Shown: positions 50,617-60,408, numbered from the stretch's first letter. The stretch is DNA of 64,000 nucleotides from Sporolactobacillus kofuensis (GCF_024125425.1 NZ_JAMXWN010000012.1:1-64000), one strand, 5' to 3'. Numbers and translations are program-made. The notes: generated from the sequence alone by a model not told the origin.

Positions 50617-51150
50617 TTAAAAGGGAAGAACAATCTTCATGAAACTGATATAACCAGAAAGACATCCGAGAACCATACCGGCAAGTACATCTGAAGGATA
50701 GTGCAGACCAAGAAATATTCTGGAGATCGCAACACTAAATCCGATCGGTAATAAAATAATACTTAGTGAATGATGATACATGATAAGCGGCATAATGACT
50801 GAAAAAATAGCAGTAGTATGTCCCGATGGAAATGAATGATCTTGAAGTGCATTCATCGGGAAATTTGTTCCGTCTAAAATCAAATAAGGACGTTTTCTCG
50901 GGAAACATTTCTTAAAGATCTGAACGACAAGATGACTGATTGATAATGAAACTGCACAAGCAACGGCGGTTAAACGGAGTTGCCCACGCGCGAAAATCAA
51001 CAAGAAAAGAACAGTGAAAATCTCCAAAACGGCTCCGCCAATGTTGGTGATGGTACGGAAATATGCGTTCAACATTTTCTTCTCGAAATGTTGATTAATT
51101 TTCTTGAAAATACGACATTCCATCTCATATAAAGCATGAATGGGCATCAA
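50617..51150 (-). CDS. PAP2-family membrane phosphatase (BcrC/YodM-like)
   Basis: The 177-residue protein has about five membrane helices and the three phosphatase motifs: 'KKCFPRKRPYLI' (KxxxxxxRP), 'DHSFPSGHTTAIFS' (PSGH) and 'AISRIFLGLHYPSDVLAG' (SRxxxGxHxxxD). Members dephosphorylate undecaprenyl pyrophosphate or phosphatidylglycerol phosphate on the outer face of the membrane; which one applies is not clear. TTG at 51150 has GGAGG nine bases upstream; ATG at 51147 is an alternative. Confidence 0.88.
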   Translation of the reverse strand: MMPIHALYEMECRIFKKINQHFEKKMLNAYFRTITNIGGAVLEIFTVLFLLIFARGQLRLTAVACAVSLSISHLVVQIFKKCFPRKRPYLILDGTNFPMNALQDHSFPSGHTTAIFSVIMPLIMYHHSLSIILLPIGFSVAISRIFLGLHYPSDVLAGMVLGCLSGYISFMKIVLPF

Positions 51151-51502
51151 TGGTTTTCACCTCCCAATAATTCGAAAACATTTAAAACTGTAACATGATT
51201 GTCAATAAATGCAAAGGGCTTAAATTATTTCGACAGGAATTGGCGTTTTATGAACCAATTGTATGCTCAATTCAATTATATAGTAAAGAAAAGCCATTAA
51301 GAAAGAATAAACACATCGTAAAATGTTTGTTAAGTGTAAATGGATTAACCATGATGAGTGTAGCATGTGCATGAACGAGAATAAACAAACATGTATTTTG
51401 ACATTAAATGGTGGTACAGTTTACAAGATTGTGTGCCAATAGTATACTCGACTCAATGTATGCATTTGAACTACATACCGACACATTGGAGGAAACAAGA
51501 CA
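51151..51502 (+). promoter_or_regulatory. Upstream region of pncB
   Basis: TTGACA at 51398-51403 is followed after 17 bases by TTACAA, a possible promoter about 75 bases before pncB. Nothing else is recognised in this 352-base stretch. Confidence 0.4.
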
Positions 51503-52975
51503 ATGGAATCCAGGTTTGACGTGAGAAATGACCGAGATCTCACGATGCTGGTTGATTTCTATGAACTCACCATGGGAAATAGCTACCTTGCTGAAGGGGT
51601 AGGCGACCAAATTGTTTATTTTGATATGTATTTTCGCAGAGTTCCCGATGGTGGCGGCTATTGTATTATGGCCGGAGTGGAACAGCTAATTGAATATCTC
51701 GAAAATCTTCGGTTCACTGAAGACGATATTAATTATTTACGATCGACAAAGACGTTTTCGGAAAAGTTTCTTGATTACCTTTCAACTTTTGAATTTTCTT
51801 GTGATGTTTGGGCAGTTCCTGAAGGGTATCCGGTATTTCCAAATGAACCGCTGGTTACAGTCAGAGGACCTGCGATTCAAGCGCAATTGCTTGAGACAAT
51901 GATTTTGGTTACAATTAACCATCAGACCTTGATCGCAACGAAAGCCAGTCGCATTTGTCGCGTGGCAGGTCATCGCCCGGTTATGGAATTCGGATCGCGA
52001 CGAGCACAAGGTTATGACGGCGCAATCTATGGGGCACGTGCAGCGGTCATTGGGGGCTGTTCAGCAACAGCAAACACACTGGCCGGGATGATGTTTGATA
52101 TCCCTGTCTCAGGGACAATGGCACATAGTTGGGTGCAACTCTTTGATAGCGAACTTGAAGCATTTCGTGCATGGGCAAATGCATACCCTGACCAATGTCT
52201 TGTTCTTATTGATACTTTTAATGTACTAAAGTCCGGCTTGCCTAATGCAATTCAGGTTTTCAAAGAATTGCGTGCCCAGGGACATGAACCGCTCGGCATC
52301 CGAATTGATTCTGGGGATATCACTTATTTAACCACAAAAGTGAGAAAAGCTTTAGATGATGCGGGCTTTCCAAAAGCAGTTATTGTCATTTCAAACTCAC
52401 TGGATGAACATATTATCAAGGACGTACTCGCTGAAGGTGCACAGATTGATTCTTTTGGTGTCGGTGAGCGATTAATTACTGCGCGATCCGAACCGGTATT
52501 TGGTGGCGTGTACAAGTTGGTAGCCGTTGAAAAAAATGGTGAAATTGTTCCACGAATCAAGATTAGTGAAAATCAAGAAAAGATCACAAATCCAGGTTTC
52601 AAGAAAATATACAGAATTTACGATAAAGATGCTGACAAAGCAATTGCAGATCTTATTTGTGATCATGATGAAATGATTGATGAAAGCAAACCTTTAACAC
52701 TTTTTGATCCGGTTTTCACTTGGAAAAAGAAGAGACTGAAACGTTATAAAGCGGAATTATTGAGAGAACAAATTTTCGAAAAAGGTAAGTTATGCTATGA
52801 AAGTCCTTCTGTAGTGGCTATACGCAAATTTTCCCAAGAACAAGTGCAGCGTCAATGGGCTGAAGTTCTGCGCTTTGAGAATCCGCATAATTATTTTGTG
52901 GACCTTTCTCGGAAAGTATGGGATGCAAAGCATAATTTGTTGAACAGTTTCTCAGAAGAATTCAGTGGAAAATAA
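51503..52975 (+). CDS. pncB: Nicotinate phosphoribosyltransferase
   Basis: The enzyme makes nicotinate mononucleotide from nicotinate and PRPP, in the NAD salvage path. The 490-residue length fits the long bacterial form. Family blocks are 'LTMLVDFYELTMGNSYL', 'VYFDMYFRRVPDGGGYCIMAG', 'VMEFGSRRAQGYDGAIYGARAAVIGG', 'SGTMAHSWVQLF' (His) and 'GIRIDSGDITYL'. 'SFGVGERLITARSEPVFGGVYKLV' closes the PRPP site. GGAGG lies before the ATG. It is followed by a strong terminator, so it is monocistronic. Confidence 0.95.
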   Translation: MESRFDVRNDRDLTMLVDFYELTMGNSYLAEGVGDQIVYFDMYFRRVPDGGGYCIMAGVEQLIEYLENLRFTEDDINYLRSTKTFSEKFLDYLSTFEFSCDVWAVPEGYPVFPNEPLVTVRGPAIQAQLLETMILVTINHQTLIATKASRICRVAGHRPVMEFGSRRAQGYDGAIYGARAAVIGGCSATANTLAGMMFDIPVSGTMAHSWVQLFDSELEAFRAWANAYPDQCLVLIDTFNVLKSGLPNAIQVFKELRAQGHEPLGIRIDSGDITYLTTKVRKALDDAGFPKAVIVISNSLDEHIIKDVLAEGAQIDSFGVGERLITARSEPVFGGVYKLVAVEKNGEIVPRIKISENQEKITNPGFKKIYRIYDKDADKAIADLICDHDEMIDESKPLTLFDPVFTWKKKRLKRYKAELLREQIFEKGKLCYESPSVVAIRKFSQEQVQRQWAEVLRFENPHNYFVDLSRKVWDAKHNLLNSFSEEFSGK

Positions 52976-52983
52976 GTAATGAT

Positions 52984-53038
52984 TAAGAGAAGCTAGAGAA
53001 GTGACGATTGAGACACTTCTCTAGCTTCTCTTTTTTAA
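52984..53038 (+). terminator. Strong terminator after pncB
   Basis: AAGAGAAGCTAGAGAAGTG pairs with CACTTCTCTAGCTTCTCTT, followed by TTTT. Confidence 0.85.
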
Positions 53039-53103
53039 AATTTGAATGGGCTTAGGGTTCATATCAGCGGTGTAACATTGAAAAAAGTTCTGATTCAAAC
53101 ACC

Positions 53104-53283
53104 GAAGTGCGAGACGCCTGCGTGAGTGCAGACCAGTGGAAACCCCGCAAGTGCTAAGTTGAACGAGGAGGCTCCCGGACTGCCTGCGGCAAGCGAGCAG
53201 CTGAAGTGTCGATTAAGCACAAGATTGAAGATTCAAAGCTGCATAGGAGTAACACGAAAGGAACAGGCTTAGCCTGGTTTTTC
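53104..53283 (+). repeat. Intergenic GC-rich structured repeat with long tail
   Basis: It has GTGCGAGACGCCTGCGTGAG, GGAAACCCCGCAAG, GAGGAGGCTCCCGG and GCCTGCGGCAAGCGAGCAGC. The tail AACAGGCTTAGCCTGGTTTT is shared with the copy at 3206. Confidence 0.8.
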
Positions 53284-53293
53284 TACAAAGGGA

Positions 53294-53851
53294 TTATAAA
53301 TGGAAGGTATCTTTTATCATTTGAGCAACATCCTTCGCACTTAAATGGGTTGTGTCGATCCTTAGATAATGAGGTTCGGTAATCTCACCATCGATAGAAT
53401 TTAGTCGATCCTTTTCCATTGACTCCAACAAATTTTGTTCGGAGCATTCAATATTTCGCTTGGTCGGTTTTTCTTTTAAACGGTTTGGTGTTCTGTTCCG
53501 GATCAGTCGTTCATCTACACTTGCTTCCAATTCAACAAAGAAAATCTCTCCTCCCGCTGAACGGAAAATTTGGCACACTTTTTCAACAAACGCATGATCC
53601 TCAGGCCGATTAAATGCCCATACAGTCGTGAAGATGATCCCGCCCAGATCACTTTTCGCGACTGACTTAAAAACTTCTTCCCGAAACAAATGACAGAGGC
53701 GCCACATTTCCGGACTAAATCCAAATAAAGGAACAAGCAAATCAATGGTCATATGATTATGGAATAATTTTAAATTCGTAATTTTTGTAAGTTCCTGCCC
53801 TACCGTCATTTTTCCAACAGCTTGCGGTCCAAAAATCAGTACAAAGTTCAT
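53294..53851 (-). CDS. P-loop nucleotide kinase-like protein
   Basis: The 185-residue protein begins 'FVLIFGPQAVGKMTVGQEL', a Walker A loop (GPQAVGKM), followed by 'LFHNHMTIDLLVPLF', a typical AAA_33/shikimate-kinase-like nucleoside-binding region, 'GIIFTTVWAFNRPEDHAFVE', 'FFVELEASVDERLIRNRTPNRL' (lid Arg residues) and a C-terminal strand. It likely phosphorylates a small molecule. The ATG overlaps the stop of the upstream MFS gene by four bases, so both are made together: a transporter plus kinase. The substrate is unknown. Confidence 0.72.
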   Translation of the reverse strand: MNFVLIFGPQAVGKMTVGQELTKITNLKLFHNHMTIDLLVPLFGFSPEMWRLCHLFREEVFKSVAKSDLGGIIFTTVWAFNRPEDHAFVEKVCQIFRSAGGEIFFVELEASVDERLIRNRTPNRLKEKPTKRNIECSEQNLLESMEKDRLNSIDGEITEPHYLRIDTTHLSAKDVAQMIKDTFHL

Positions 53852-55104
53852 GACTCTACCCCCAGACGTTTCATTGGATCATGAACGATCCGAATTGAGC
53901 GATAAAAACAATAGATCCCTGTTATACCCAAAATGAGATACAGAGTTGCCATGCCGAGAGATGGAAGAAATGCCCCAATGATTACGCCGAGTGAACCCAT
54001 GATCTTGGCACCTTGGAACACCAGCCCATAAACGGCCATATATGAGCCGCGGACATTCTCTTGAGTCATTGAAGCCATCATTGTCTGGCAAATCGGTACG
54101 TACATTAATTCACCCAGAGATGACACAATGATCATGAAGGACAACAGATACCATAAATTACTGAATCCTAAGATCACATAACCGGAAATATAGAGTACAA
54201 GACCGATAAACAAAACATGGTTTGACTGATAGTGTTTCATCCATTGATTAATCAATAATGTAAAAAAGACAACAAGCACAGTATTTTCAACACGTAACCA
54301 GCTAAGCAGCTTAAGTCCATCTACAGAATAACCTAAGATCAGCGAATGAAAGTCTTGAGCAAGCCGGATCGCAATATAATTGTTCATCTGAAATTCTAAT
54401 GATAAAATCAGCAAATGTGCGAGGCAAAAGATAAGGAAGCGACGGTCAGTGACAACGATTTTATAACTTTTGCCCATGTCTCGAATGAGCTGTAATGCTG
54501 TTGTTGTTTTCATTCGTATGGTATGCTCGTTGCGGCTTTCTTTCATGAAAAAGGCAAGCAAAACAAAGACAAATACGGAGGCCAAAGCAAGAATAACAAA
54601 CAGTACGAAACGATAACTGTTAAAATAAAGCCCTCCAATGATGCTTCCAGCTGCAATCGATAAATTGACCGACCAGTAATTAACGCTGTACATAAATTGC
54701 CGATTTTCTTTAGTGCTCACATCAATCAGCATGGCTTCAGCAGCAGGGTTCATTAATCCACTGCTGACACTTTGCAGGAGCATCATAATAAAAGTGGTAA
54801 CAGAAGAAGTGAACCAAGGTGAATTTGCACTCGCCATTATTGAAAAGGCGATCATTTGGATTATTTGAGCAAGAATCATGACTCTTTTTCGACCAAAACG
54901 GTCGGAAATATAACCACCGAAAAAACTGGTGATTAACGATACGATTACATTAATTAATAGAAGAACGCCGGCAGTGGCTGTCCCGAATTCTTTTGCGAAA
55001 TAGATCGCCATAAATGGGAAGACCATATTGCCGACAAATCGCGAAATGAAAGAAGTCAAAAGGCGAATTCTTATGTTTGGGTGAAGTGCCATAAATGTAT
55101 TCAT
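53848..55104 (-). CDS. MFS transporter in SgrR-like locus
   Basis: The 418-residue protein has 12 helices and the A motif 'GGYISDRFGRKRVM'. It shares the block 'LMNPAAEAMLIDVSTKENRQFMYSVNYWSVNLSIAAGSIIGG' with the transporter at 25294, so the two are paralogs. The ATG at 55104 follows GGAGAG; a GTG 21 bases earlier is less likely. It is divergent from an SgrR-like regulator, and a kinase gene overlaps its end. In enterobacteria SgrR controls the sugar exporter setA, so a similar sugar or sugar-phosphate stress role is possible. Confidence 0.88.
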   Translation of the reverse strand: MNTFMALHPNIRIRLLTSFISRFVGNMVFPFMAIYFAKEFGTATAGVLLLINVIVSLITSFFGGYISDRFGRKRVMILAQIIQMIAFSIMASANSPWFTSSVTTFIMMLLQSVSSGLMNPAAEAMLIDVSTKENRQFMYSVNYWSVNLSIAAGSIIGGLYFNSYRFVLFVILALASVFVFVLLAFFMKESRNEHTIRMKTTTALQLIRDMGKSYKIVVTDRRFLIFCLAHLLILSLEFQMNNYIAIRLAQDFHSLILGYSVDGLKLLSWLRVENTVLVVFFTLLINQWMKHYQSNHVLFIGLVLYISGYVILGFSNLWYLLSFMIIVSSLGELMYVPICQTMMASMTQENVRGSYMAVYGLVFQGAKIMGSLGVIIGAFLPSLGMATLYLILGITGIYCFYRSIRIVHDPMKRLGVES

Positions 55105-55271
55105 AGGTTTGCTCTCCAATCTCACCTAAGAAGGTGTAAGCCTATTTTTCTATAAACTAAATGATGTAAAAAGTGTAGAATGGAATTAATTCTTTCCCCT
55201 TTTTGACATTCGGAACACTGTACAATAAAAGGGTACGGTCAAATTCATTCATCTGGAGAGAAGGTGACAAG

Positions 55272-57047
55272 GTGAATGCACTGGATTATTACACGGATTT
55301 GTATCTTGCGGTCGTTCACGAGCAAGAATTGCCTATTGAGATCAGCATAAAAGAGTGCGCAAAAGTCTTTTATTGCTCGGAACGTAATGCCAAGCTGATC
55401 ATACATAAAATGGAAGATTTGCACTGGATTCGTTGGACTAGTGGTCTTGGACGTGGAAATAAATCGCGTATTAATTTTCTGCAGACGCTTGATGCTTTGG
55501 TTGAGAAACAAATGAGTACATTCATCAATGCAGGCCAATTAGATAAAGCCCTTAATTATATTCAGTCCCACGCACTGCCTGAAGGTTTAAGTCATCAGTG
55601 TTATGCGCGTATGAAACAAGAGTTCGGCTACAAAATTGAAACGGAAAATCAGCTTGACTTGGATATTCTGCGCATTCCAATGAGGCGGGCATTGGCAACC
55701 CTGGATCCCGCTTATGCAGCCATCACAAGTGAAACCCATATCGCGCGTCAACTTTTTGATTGCCTCGTTAACTATAACGTTTCGACGAATAAGTTTGTGC
55801 CCCATCTCGCACATTCTTGGGAGGTTACTCCCGATAAAAAAGTGTGGACGTTCTATTTGAGGCGTGGCATTTTGTTCCATCACGGAAAAGAATTGACTGC
55901 ACAAGATGTACGCTATTCCTTTGGACGGATTTGTGATGCTGAAAATCAAATGCCATGCCGTTGGTATTTTCGCGCACTACAGAAAATGAATGTCGTTCAT
56001 CCCTATGCAATTACATTAACTTTTTCAGAGCCGACACCATTGCTGCTTTACTTGAGTTCTTTGAATCTTGCAATACTGCCTTCCGATATTGGCTTCAATC
56101 CTAAGCGGATTATTGGAACAGGCGCATTTAGAATAATAAAATACAAAAGCCAGCAATTGGTGCTTGAGCGATTTGCCGACTATTTTCGTGAACGGGCGCT
56201 TCTTGATCGTATTGAGCTTTATTACGCTCCGAATCTAATTAGTGGGCAGAAAGTATATGATGTGTCCAATACGCAACCGGGCGCGGAGAAGAAGGAACAG
56301 GAATTTGAAGAAAACGGCAGTGGTTATATCGTGTTTAATTTTAGAAAGAAAGGGCCACAGCGGGATCCTTGGTTGAGAAAAGCGATCAGTATGCTGATTG
56401 ATCGCAAAACCATGATTCAACACCTAGGAGGAAACCGCTATCAGCCTTCGAACAGTTTCCTTCCATCAGAGTCAAGAAAAAATCCGCCTGCGATCGAGAA
56501 AGAATCGCAGATCATTCAACTACTAAAAAAGAGTAGCTATGATGGTGAAAAGCTAAAATTTTATCATTTTAGCCATGATGCGGTGCTTCATGATGCATTA
56601 TGGATCAAGAATCGCGCACAGCGAGTCGGCATTTCTTTTGAACTGATTCCTCTGCCTTTGGAGCAGTTCTACGATGACTCTATTGTTCATGATGCGGATA
56701 TGGTTCTTGGTGGTGAAGTCCTTGAGGAAAACATAGAGCTTGGACTGATTCATTTATTCCGTGATCAGAGCAGTCTTGTGCGGCGAATGATGGATTCAGT
56801 GCAAACGAAAAAAATTGATCAATTTATAGATGAATTTATCCAGAAAGAGTGTTTGAAAGAAAGAATGTCCGTTTTCAGAGAAGTGGAGAACTATTTACGA
56901 GATGAAAATCTATTAATTTATTTGTACCATAGTAAACGAGAGATTACCTTTCACGCCGCTTTGGCGGGAATAAAATTGAATGCGTTTGGCTGGGCAGACT
57001 TTAGCAAGCTCTGGATCAAACCTAACTTGTCTACAGAGAAGAAATAA
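55272..57047 (+). CDS. SgrR-type regulator: HTH fused to extracellular-solute-binding domain
   Basis: The 591-residue protein starts with a winged-helix domain ('ISIKECAKVFYCSERNAKLIIHKMEDLHWIRWTSGLGRGNKSRINF', about residues 20-80), then a helical link, then an oligopeptide-binding-protein-like SBP_bac_5 domain (about 150-590) with 'LDPAYAAITSETHIARQLFDCLVNYN', 'PHLAHSWEVTPDKKVWTFYLRRGILFHHGKELTAQDVRYSF' and 'RKAISMLIDRKTM'. No signal peptide is present, so the domain senses a ligand in the cytosol, as in SgrR. GTG at 55272 with AAGGTGA upstream is the start. It is divergent from the MFS-kinase pair. Confidence 0.88.
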   Translation: MNALDYYTDLYLAVVHEQELPIEISIKECAKVFYCSERNAKLIIHKMEDLHWIRWTSGLGRGNKSRINFLQTLDALVEKQMSTFINAGQLDKALNYIQSHALPEGLSHQCYARMKQEFGYKIETENQLDLDILRIPMRRALATLDPAYAAITSETHIARQLFDCLVNYNVSTNKFVPHLAHSWEVTPDKKVWTFYLRRGILFHHGKELTAQDVRYSFGRICDAENQMPCRWYFRALQKMNVVHPYAITLTFSEPTPLLLYLSSLNLAILPSDIGFNPKRIIGTGAFRIIKYKSQQLVLERFADYFRERALLDRIELYYAPNLISGQKVYDVSNTQPGAEKKEQEFEENGSGYIVFNFRKKGPQRDPWLRKAISMLIDRKTMIQHLGGNRYQPSNSFLPSESRKNPPAIEKESQIIQLLKKSSYDGEKLKFYHFSHDAVLHDALWIKNRAQRVGISFELIPLPLEQFYDDSIVHDADMVLGGEVLEENIELGLIHLFRDQSSLVRRMMDSVQTKKIDQFIDEFIQKECLKERMSVFREVENYLRDENLLIYLYHSKREITFHAALAGIKLNAFGWADFSKLWIKPNLSTEKK

Positions 57048-57063
57048 AATTGAGGAGAATATA

Positions 57064-57831
57064 ATGAAACTGATTTCGTGGAATGTGAATGGATTTCGCG
57101 CCTTGCAGCGAAAAATGGATGTCTATCAATGGATGGAGGAAATGGGTGCAGATGCACTGTGCATACAAGAAACAAAGCTTCACCAGGATCAAGTGCAATT
57201 TGATAGCCCAGGTTATTTTCAATATTGGAATGATGCAGTGCGTAAAGGCTACTCAGGCACCGCCATCTTTACGAAACAGAAGCCAATAAATGTCACTTAT
57301 GGAATGGGTATTGAAGTGCATGATCAGGAAGGTCGTCTGATTACGCTTGAATACGAAAACTACTACTTAATAACGGTGTACACCCCAAATGCAAAACGAG
57401 ATTTGACCCGACTTGATTATCGGCTCGAATGGGGTGCGGCGTTTACCCAGTACATAAAAGGGCTTGATCAGCACAAGCCGGTCATCTTTTGCGGTGACTT
57501 GAACGTCGCCCATCAGGAAATAGATCTTACGTACCCGAAGAACAATAGAGAGAACTCTGGGTTTACCCTTCAAGAACGTAATGACTTTAGTAAATTGCTA
57601 GATGAAGGCTTTATTGATAGTTTTCGTTCCCTCTATCCGGATAAAAAAGGTGCCTATTCCTGGTGGTCCTTTCAATTTAACGCAAGGCAGCGGAATATTG
57701 GCTGGCGCATTGATTACTTTGTGCTCTCCAAGCGATTAGAAAAGTGCATCAGCGATGTTAAAATTCTTAAGGAAGTCGTGGGATCCGATCATTGTCCGGT
57801 TGAACTTGATCTTTCTTTACAAAATGCATGA
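57064..57831 (+). CDS. exoA: Exodeoxyribonuclease III / AP endonuclease
   Basis: The 255-residue enzyme incises DNA at abasic sites in base excision repair. Motifs are 'MKLISWNVNGFRA' (Asn), 'ADALCIQETKLHQDQ' (metal-binding Glu), 'YTPNAKRDLTRLDYR' (Tyr, Asp), 'VIFCGDLNVAHQEIDL' (Asp and Asn), 'RRIDYFVLS'-like 'WRIDYFVLSKRL' and the final 'VGSDHCPVELDL' (Asp-His). All catalytic residues are present. The ATG at 57064 follows GAGGAG, 16 bases after the SgrR-like stop, so it may be cotranscribed. Confidence 0.95.
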   Translation: MKLISWNVNGFRALQRKMDVYQWMEEMGADALCIQETKLHQDQVQFDSPGYFQYWNDAVRKGYSGTAIFTKQKPINVTYGMGIEVHDQEGRLITLEYENYYLITVYTPNAKRDLTRLDYRLEWGAAFTQYIKGLDQHKPVIFCGDLNVAHQEIDLTYPKNNRENSGFTLQERNDFSKLLDEGFIDSFRSLYPDKKGAYSWWSFQFNARQRNIGWRIDYFVLSKRLEKCISDVKILKEVVGSDHCPVELDLSLQNA

Positions 57832-57854
57832 GAGTCAAAATAGATGTGATTTTT

Positions 57855-57975
57855 AGATAAACCGGAAAAAGGAGTCCAGTCCTTATTTTGCATTCCTTGC
57901 GCTTCGTTCGCCGCGGGCATCTCGCATCCGCACACCGTGCGTGTGATCCACGTGGGCTCACAGACTCGCACTAAA
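57855..57975 (-). repeat. Diverged inverted partial copy of the intergenic GC-rich repeat
   Basis: On the minus strand GTGCGAGTCTGTGAGCCCAC, GGATGCGAGATGCCCGCGG and GCGAACGAAGCGCAAGG keep the family's spacing but are much altered. Confidence 0.5.
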
Positions 57976-57998
57976 TGATTACGACTCTTTCTTATCTG

Positions 57999-58036
57999 AA
58001 AAAAAAGCGCTGAAGCATTTGCTTCAGCGCTTTTTC
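57999..58036. terminator. Bidirectional terminator
   Basis: AAAAAGCGCTGAAGCA pairs with TGCTTCAGCGCTTTTT next to the end of the dehydrogenase gene. Confidence 0.8.
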
Positions 58037-58044
58037 TCTTACCG

Positions 58045-59154
58045 TTACCTGACTGTATTTTGTTTCGCCCATTCTTCCAGCCCGATGATCGCATCATAGA
58101 CCGTATCAACCGTACAGTTCATTGGATGCATTTGAATAAGTGAATTTGGTCGTGTTGCTACTTCGGCGATTTCTCTAATTTCGCCGTCTGAAATTCCTGA
58201 CAATGAGAGGTCTGCAAGGCATAGTGGAAGATGGAGTGCTCGATAAAAGGGTAACAATCGTTTCATTTCGTCTTCTTTTCCCTCAATAATGAGTTCAACC
58301 ATGATCCCATAGGATACTTTAATCCCATGCAATAAATGATGCGTTTCCGGCCTAATCGTCAACGCGTCATGAATGGCATGTGCAGCAGTGGCACGTCCAT
58401 ATTCGTCACCAAAACCTGCGACAAGACCACTCGCCATTACGTTTGTCTCCATAACTTGAGTCCAGTCATCGGTAAGCTGACCATTACGCATATCCTGAAT
58501 GGCTTTTTCGGCAGAATGAAGGGGTATTTCAAGACATTGTCGTGCAGCTTCCCGTGCAAAGTAAAGCGCTAAGCTTTTTCGATTCGCTTGCTGCAAAAGC
58601 AGATCGGATTCATACCACTTGGCAATGGTATCAGCGACACCAGCAATGAAATAATTAATTGGAGAATCGAGAATGACACGCGGATCAATCAAGACAAGAC
58701 TGGTTTGTTGTGGGTAGATTTGATGCCCAATACACTCGCCATTATCCTTATAAAGTACAGAAAGGTTGGACCAGGCAGCACAGTTGCTTGCCATAGTCGG
58801 AAGAAGAATAACTGGAACGGTGCCTGCCTTATATCCTGCAGCTTTGGCGGTGTCTAAGACTTTGCCGCCACCGAGTCCAATAATTGCGTCCAGCTTTTCA
58901 CTTTTCAATAAATCGATCATGCGCTGAATTTCTTTAGTCGAACATTCACCATTGAAGAGGACATCAACGACATCAATGCCCTGTTCTTTCAAATCAGGGA
59001 GAAAAGGAGCAGCCTTCATCATTGATTTCGTACCATGTAGAAAAAGTACGCGCTTGATGAAACGTGCTTTAAGCGCATCGGCTAGGCGGTCGTATGCCTT
59101 CACCTCTGAGACATATTCCTGTGGGGCGATTCGTGAAACGAGTTGCAGGGTCAT
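58045..59154 (-). CDS. Iron-containing (glycerol dehydrogenase-like) alcohol dehydrogenase
   Basis: The 369-residue protein is of the GldA/AraM/iron-ADH fold. The NAD loop reads 'DAIIGLGGGKVLDTAKAAGY', then 'VPVILLPTMASNCAAWSNLSVLY', and the metal ligands are in 'GVADTIAKWYESDLL' (Asp), 'AAHAIHDALT' (His) and 'HLLHGIKVSYGIMVELI' (His). Family members oxidise glycerol or reduce small ketones, or act as glycerol-1-phosphate dehydrogenases. GAAGGAG precedes the ATG. It is monocistronic. Confidence 0.87.
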   Translation of the reverse strand: MTLQLVSRIAPQEYVSEVKAYDRLADALKARFIKRVLFLHGTKSMMKAAPFLPDLKEQGIDVVDVLFNGECSTKEIQRMIDLLKSEKLDAIIGLGGGKVLDTAKAAGYKAGTVPVILLPTMASNCAAWSNLSVLYKDNGECIGHQIYPQQTSLVLIDPRVILDSPINYFIAGVADTIAKWYESDLLLQQANRKSLALYFAREAARQCLEIPLHSAEKAIQDMRNGQLTDDWTQVMETNVMASGLVAGFGDEYGRATAAHAIHDALTIRPETHHLLHGIKVSYGIMVELIIEGKEDEMKRLLPFYRALHLPLCLADLSLSGISDGEIREIAEVATRPNSLIQMHPMNCTVDTVYDAIIGLEEWAKQNTVR

Positions 59155-59448
59155 TTACATTCTCTCCTTCATAACGTACCGGTTCTCATGATTTAGATTG
59201 CTCAAAATCACCAGTTGTGGACTATATAGTAGTCGTTTTATCCATAACCTGTCAATAAAAAAAACTTGCAATCAAGCAAAAATTTGCGCATTGATTCATG
59301 AACAAGTATCCATTATGCACTTATTTTTCGTAAATGCCTTTTATTAGATACAATTATTCATTTTCACTATACTGAATATATGCAACAGTTTTGGGATGGA
59401 CGGATCGGCATTCAAACAATTATTCATTTTAAAGGGTTGGTGAAATCA

Positions 59449-60408
59449 ATGGAGAAAATCGTATTTGGATTTGAAGATGAATTTTTTTCGAAGACAGAAA
59501 TTGAGCAGCTTGTTGAAAAATATAAAGACATCTTTACTTTTGTCTTCGTGAATAACAACGATTTGCCTAGTGAAGAGTCTTTAGAAGATGCCGTAGCATA
59601 TATAGGAGAGCCGTCTGATGTGTTACTAAGAGCAATGCCTCATTTGCGTTGGTTGCAACTGCCAAGTGCCGGGGCGAATCATTTCGTAAAACATCCCGAC
59701 CTTTCTCAAAATGTTGTCTTGACAAATTCAAGCGGCGTTTTCGGAACTTTAGGTGCTGAGCACACATTGGCACTTCTTCTTGCACTTACCCGAGAGATTC
59801 CTTTACACGTGCGCCAAACTGACCAGCATTTATGGAAAGAAAGTAGCCATTGCCGCCAACTTGATGAGGCGACAGCCGCCATTATTGGTTATGGAGATAT
59901 TGGATCTGAAATCGCACATCGCTTAAAAGCTTTTGGGACACGAGTTTTAGCAGTGAAACGAACGGTTCGTCAAGTACCAGAAGATGCCGATGCAGTCTTT
60001 GATCTGAATGATCTGGATGAAGTGCTCAGTAAATCTGATTTTGTGATTAATGTGCTTCCTTTAACTGAAGAAACCCAAAATTTGTTCGATAGCGACAGAT
60101 TTCATGCGATGAAACAAGAGGCTTTGTTCATCAATGTTGGCCGAGGAGGAACGGTCGATGAAAATGCCCTGATTCATGCACTTGAGTCAGGAAAGCTCGA
60201 TGGTGCTGGCCTCGATGTTACGGCAGAAGAACCATTGCCTCACTCGAGTAGACTTTGGGATCTTCCCAATGTCTTGATTACGTCTCACTCATTAGGTGTT
60301 GGTCCGGGAAAGTCGAAGAAAAGAACTGCGCTGATTAAGAGAAATCTGGAAAACTTTTATTTAAATCGAAAACTTGAAAATAGTGTAGACCGAAAACTTG
60401 GCTATTAA
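59449..60408 (+). CDS. D-2-hydroxyacid dehydrogenase family protein
   Basis: The 319-residue protein has the two-domain fold of 2-hydroxyacid dehydrogenases. The NAD loop is 'AAIIGYGDIGSEIAHRLKAFG', the substrate side has 'LPSAGANHF' and the catalytic Arg lies in 'FINVGRGGTVDENALI', Glu in 'DVTAEEPLPHSSRLWDLPN', and His in 'VLITSHSLGVG'. The adenine-pocket residue before 'VKRTV' is basic rather than acidic, which would suit NADP. The substrate is unknown (glyoxylate or hydroxypyruvate-like). I choose ATG at 59449; a longer reading from 59380 has a non-family leader. Confidence 0.87.
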   Translation: MEKIVFGFEDEFFSKTEIEQLVEKYKDIFTFVFVNNNDLPSEESLEDAVAYIGEPSDVLLRAMPHLRWLQLPSAGANHFVKHPDLSQNVVLTNSSGVFGTLGAEHTLALLLALTREIPLHVRQTDQHLWKESSHCRQLDEATAAIIGYGDIGSEIAHRLKAFGTRVLAVKRTVRQVPEDADAVFDLNDLDEVLSKSDFVINVLPLTEETQNLFDSDRFHAMKQEALFINVGRGGTVDENALIHALESGKLDGAGLDVTAEEPLPHSSRLWDLPNVLITSHSLGVGPGKSKKRTALIKRNLENFYLNRKLENSVDRKLGY

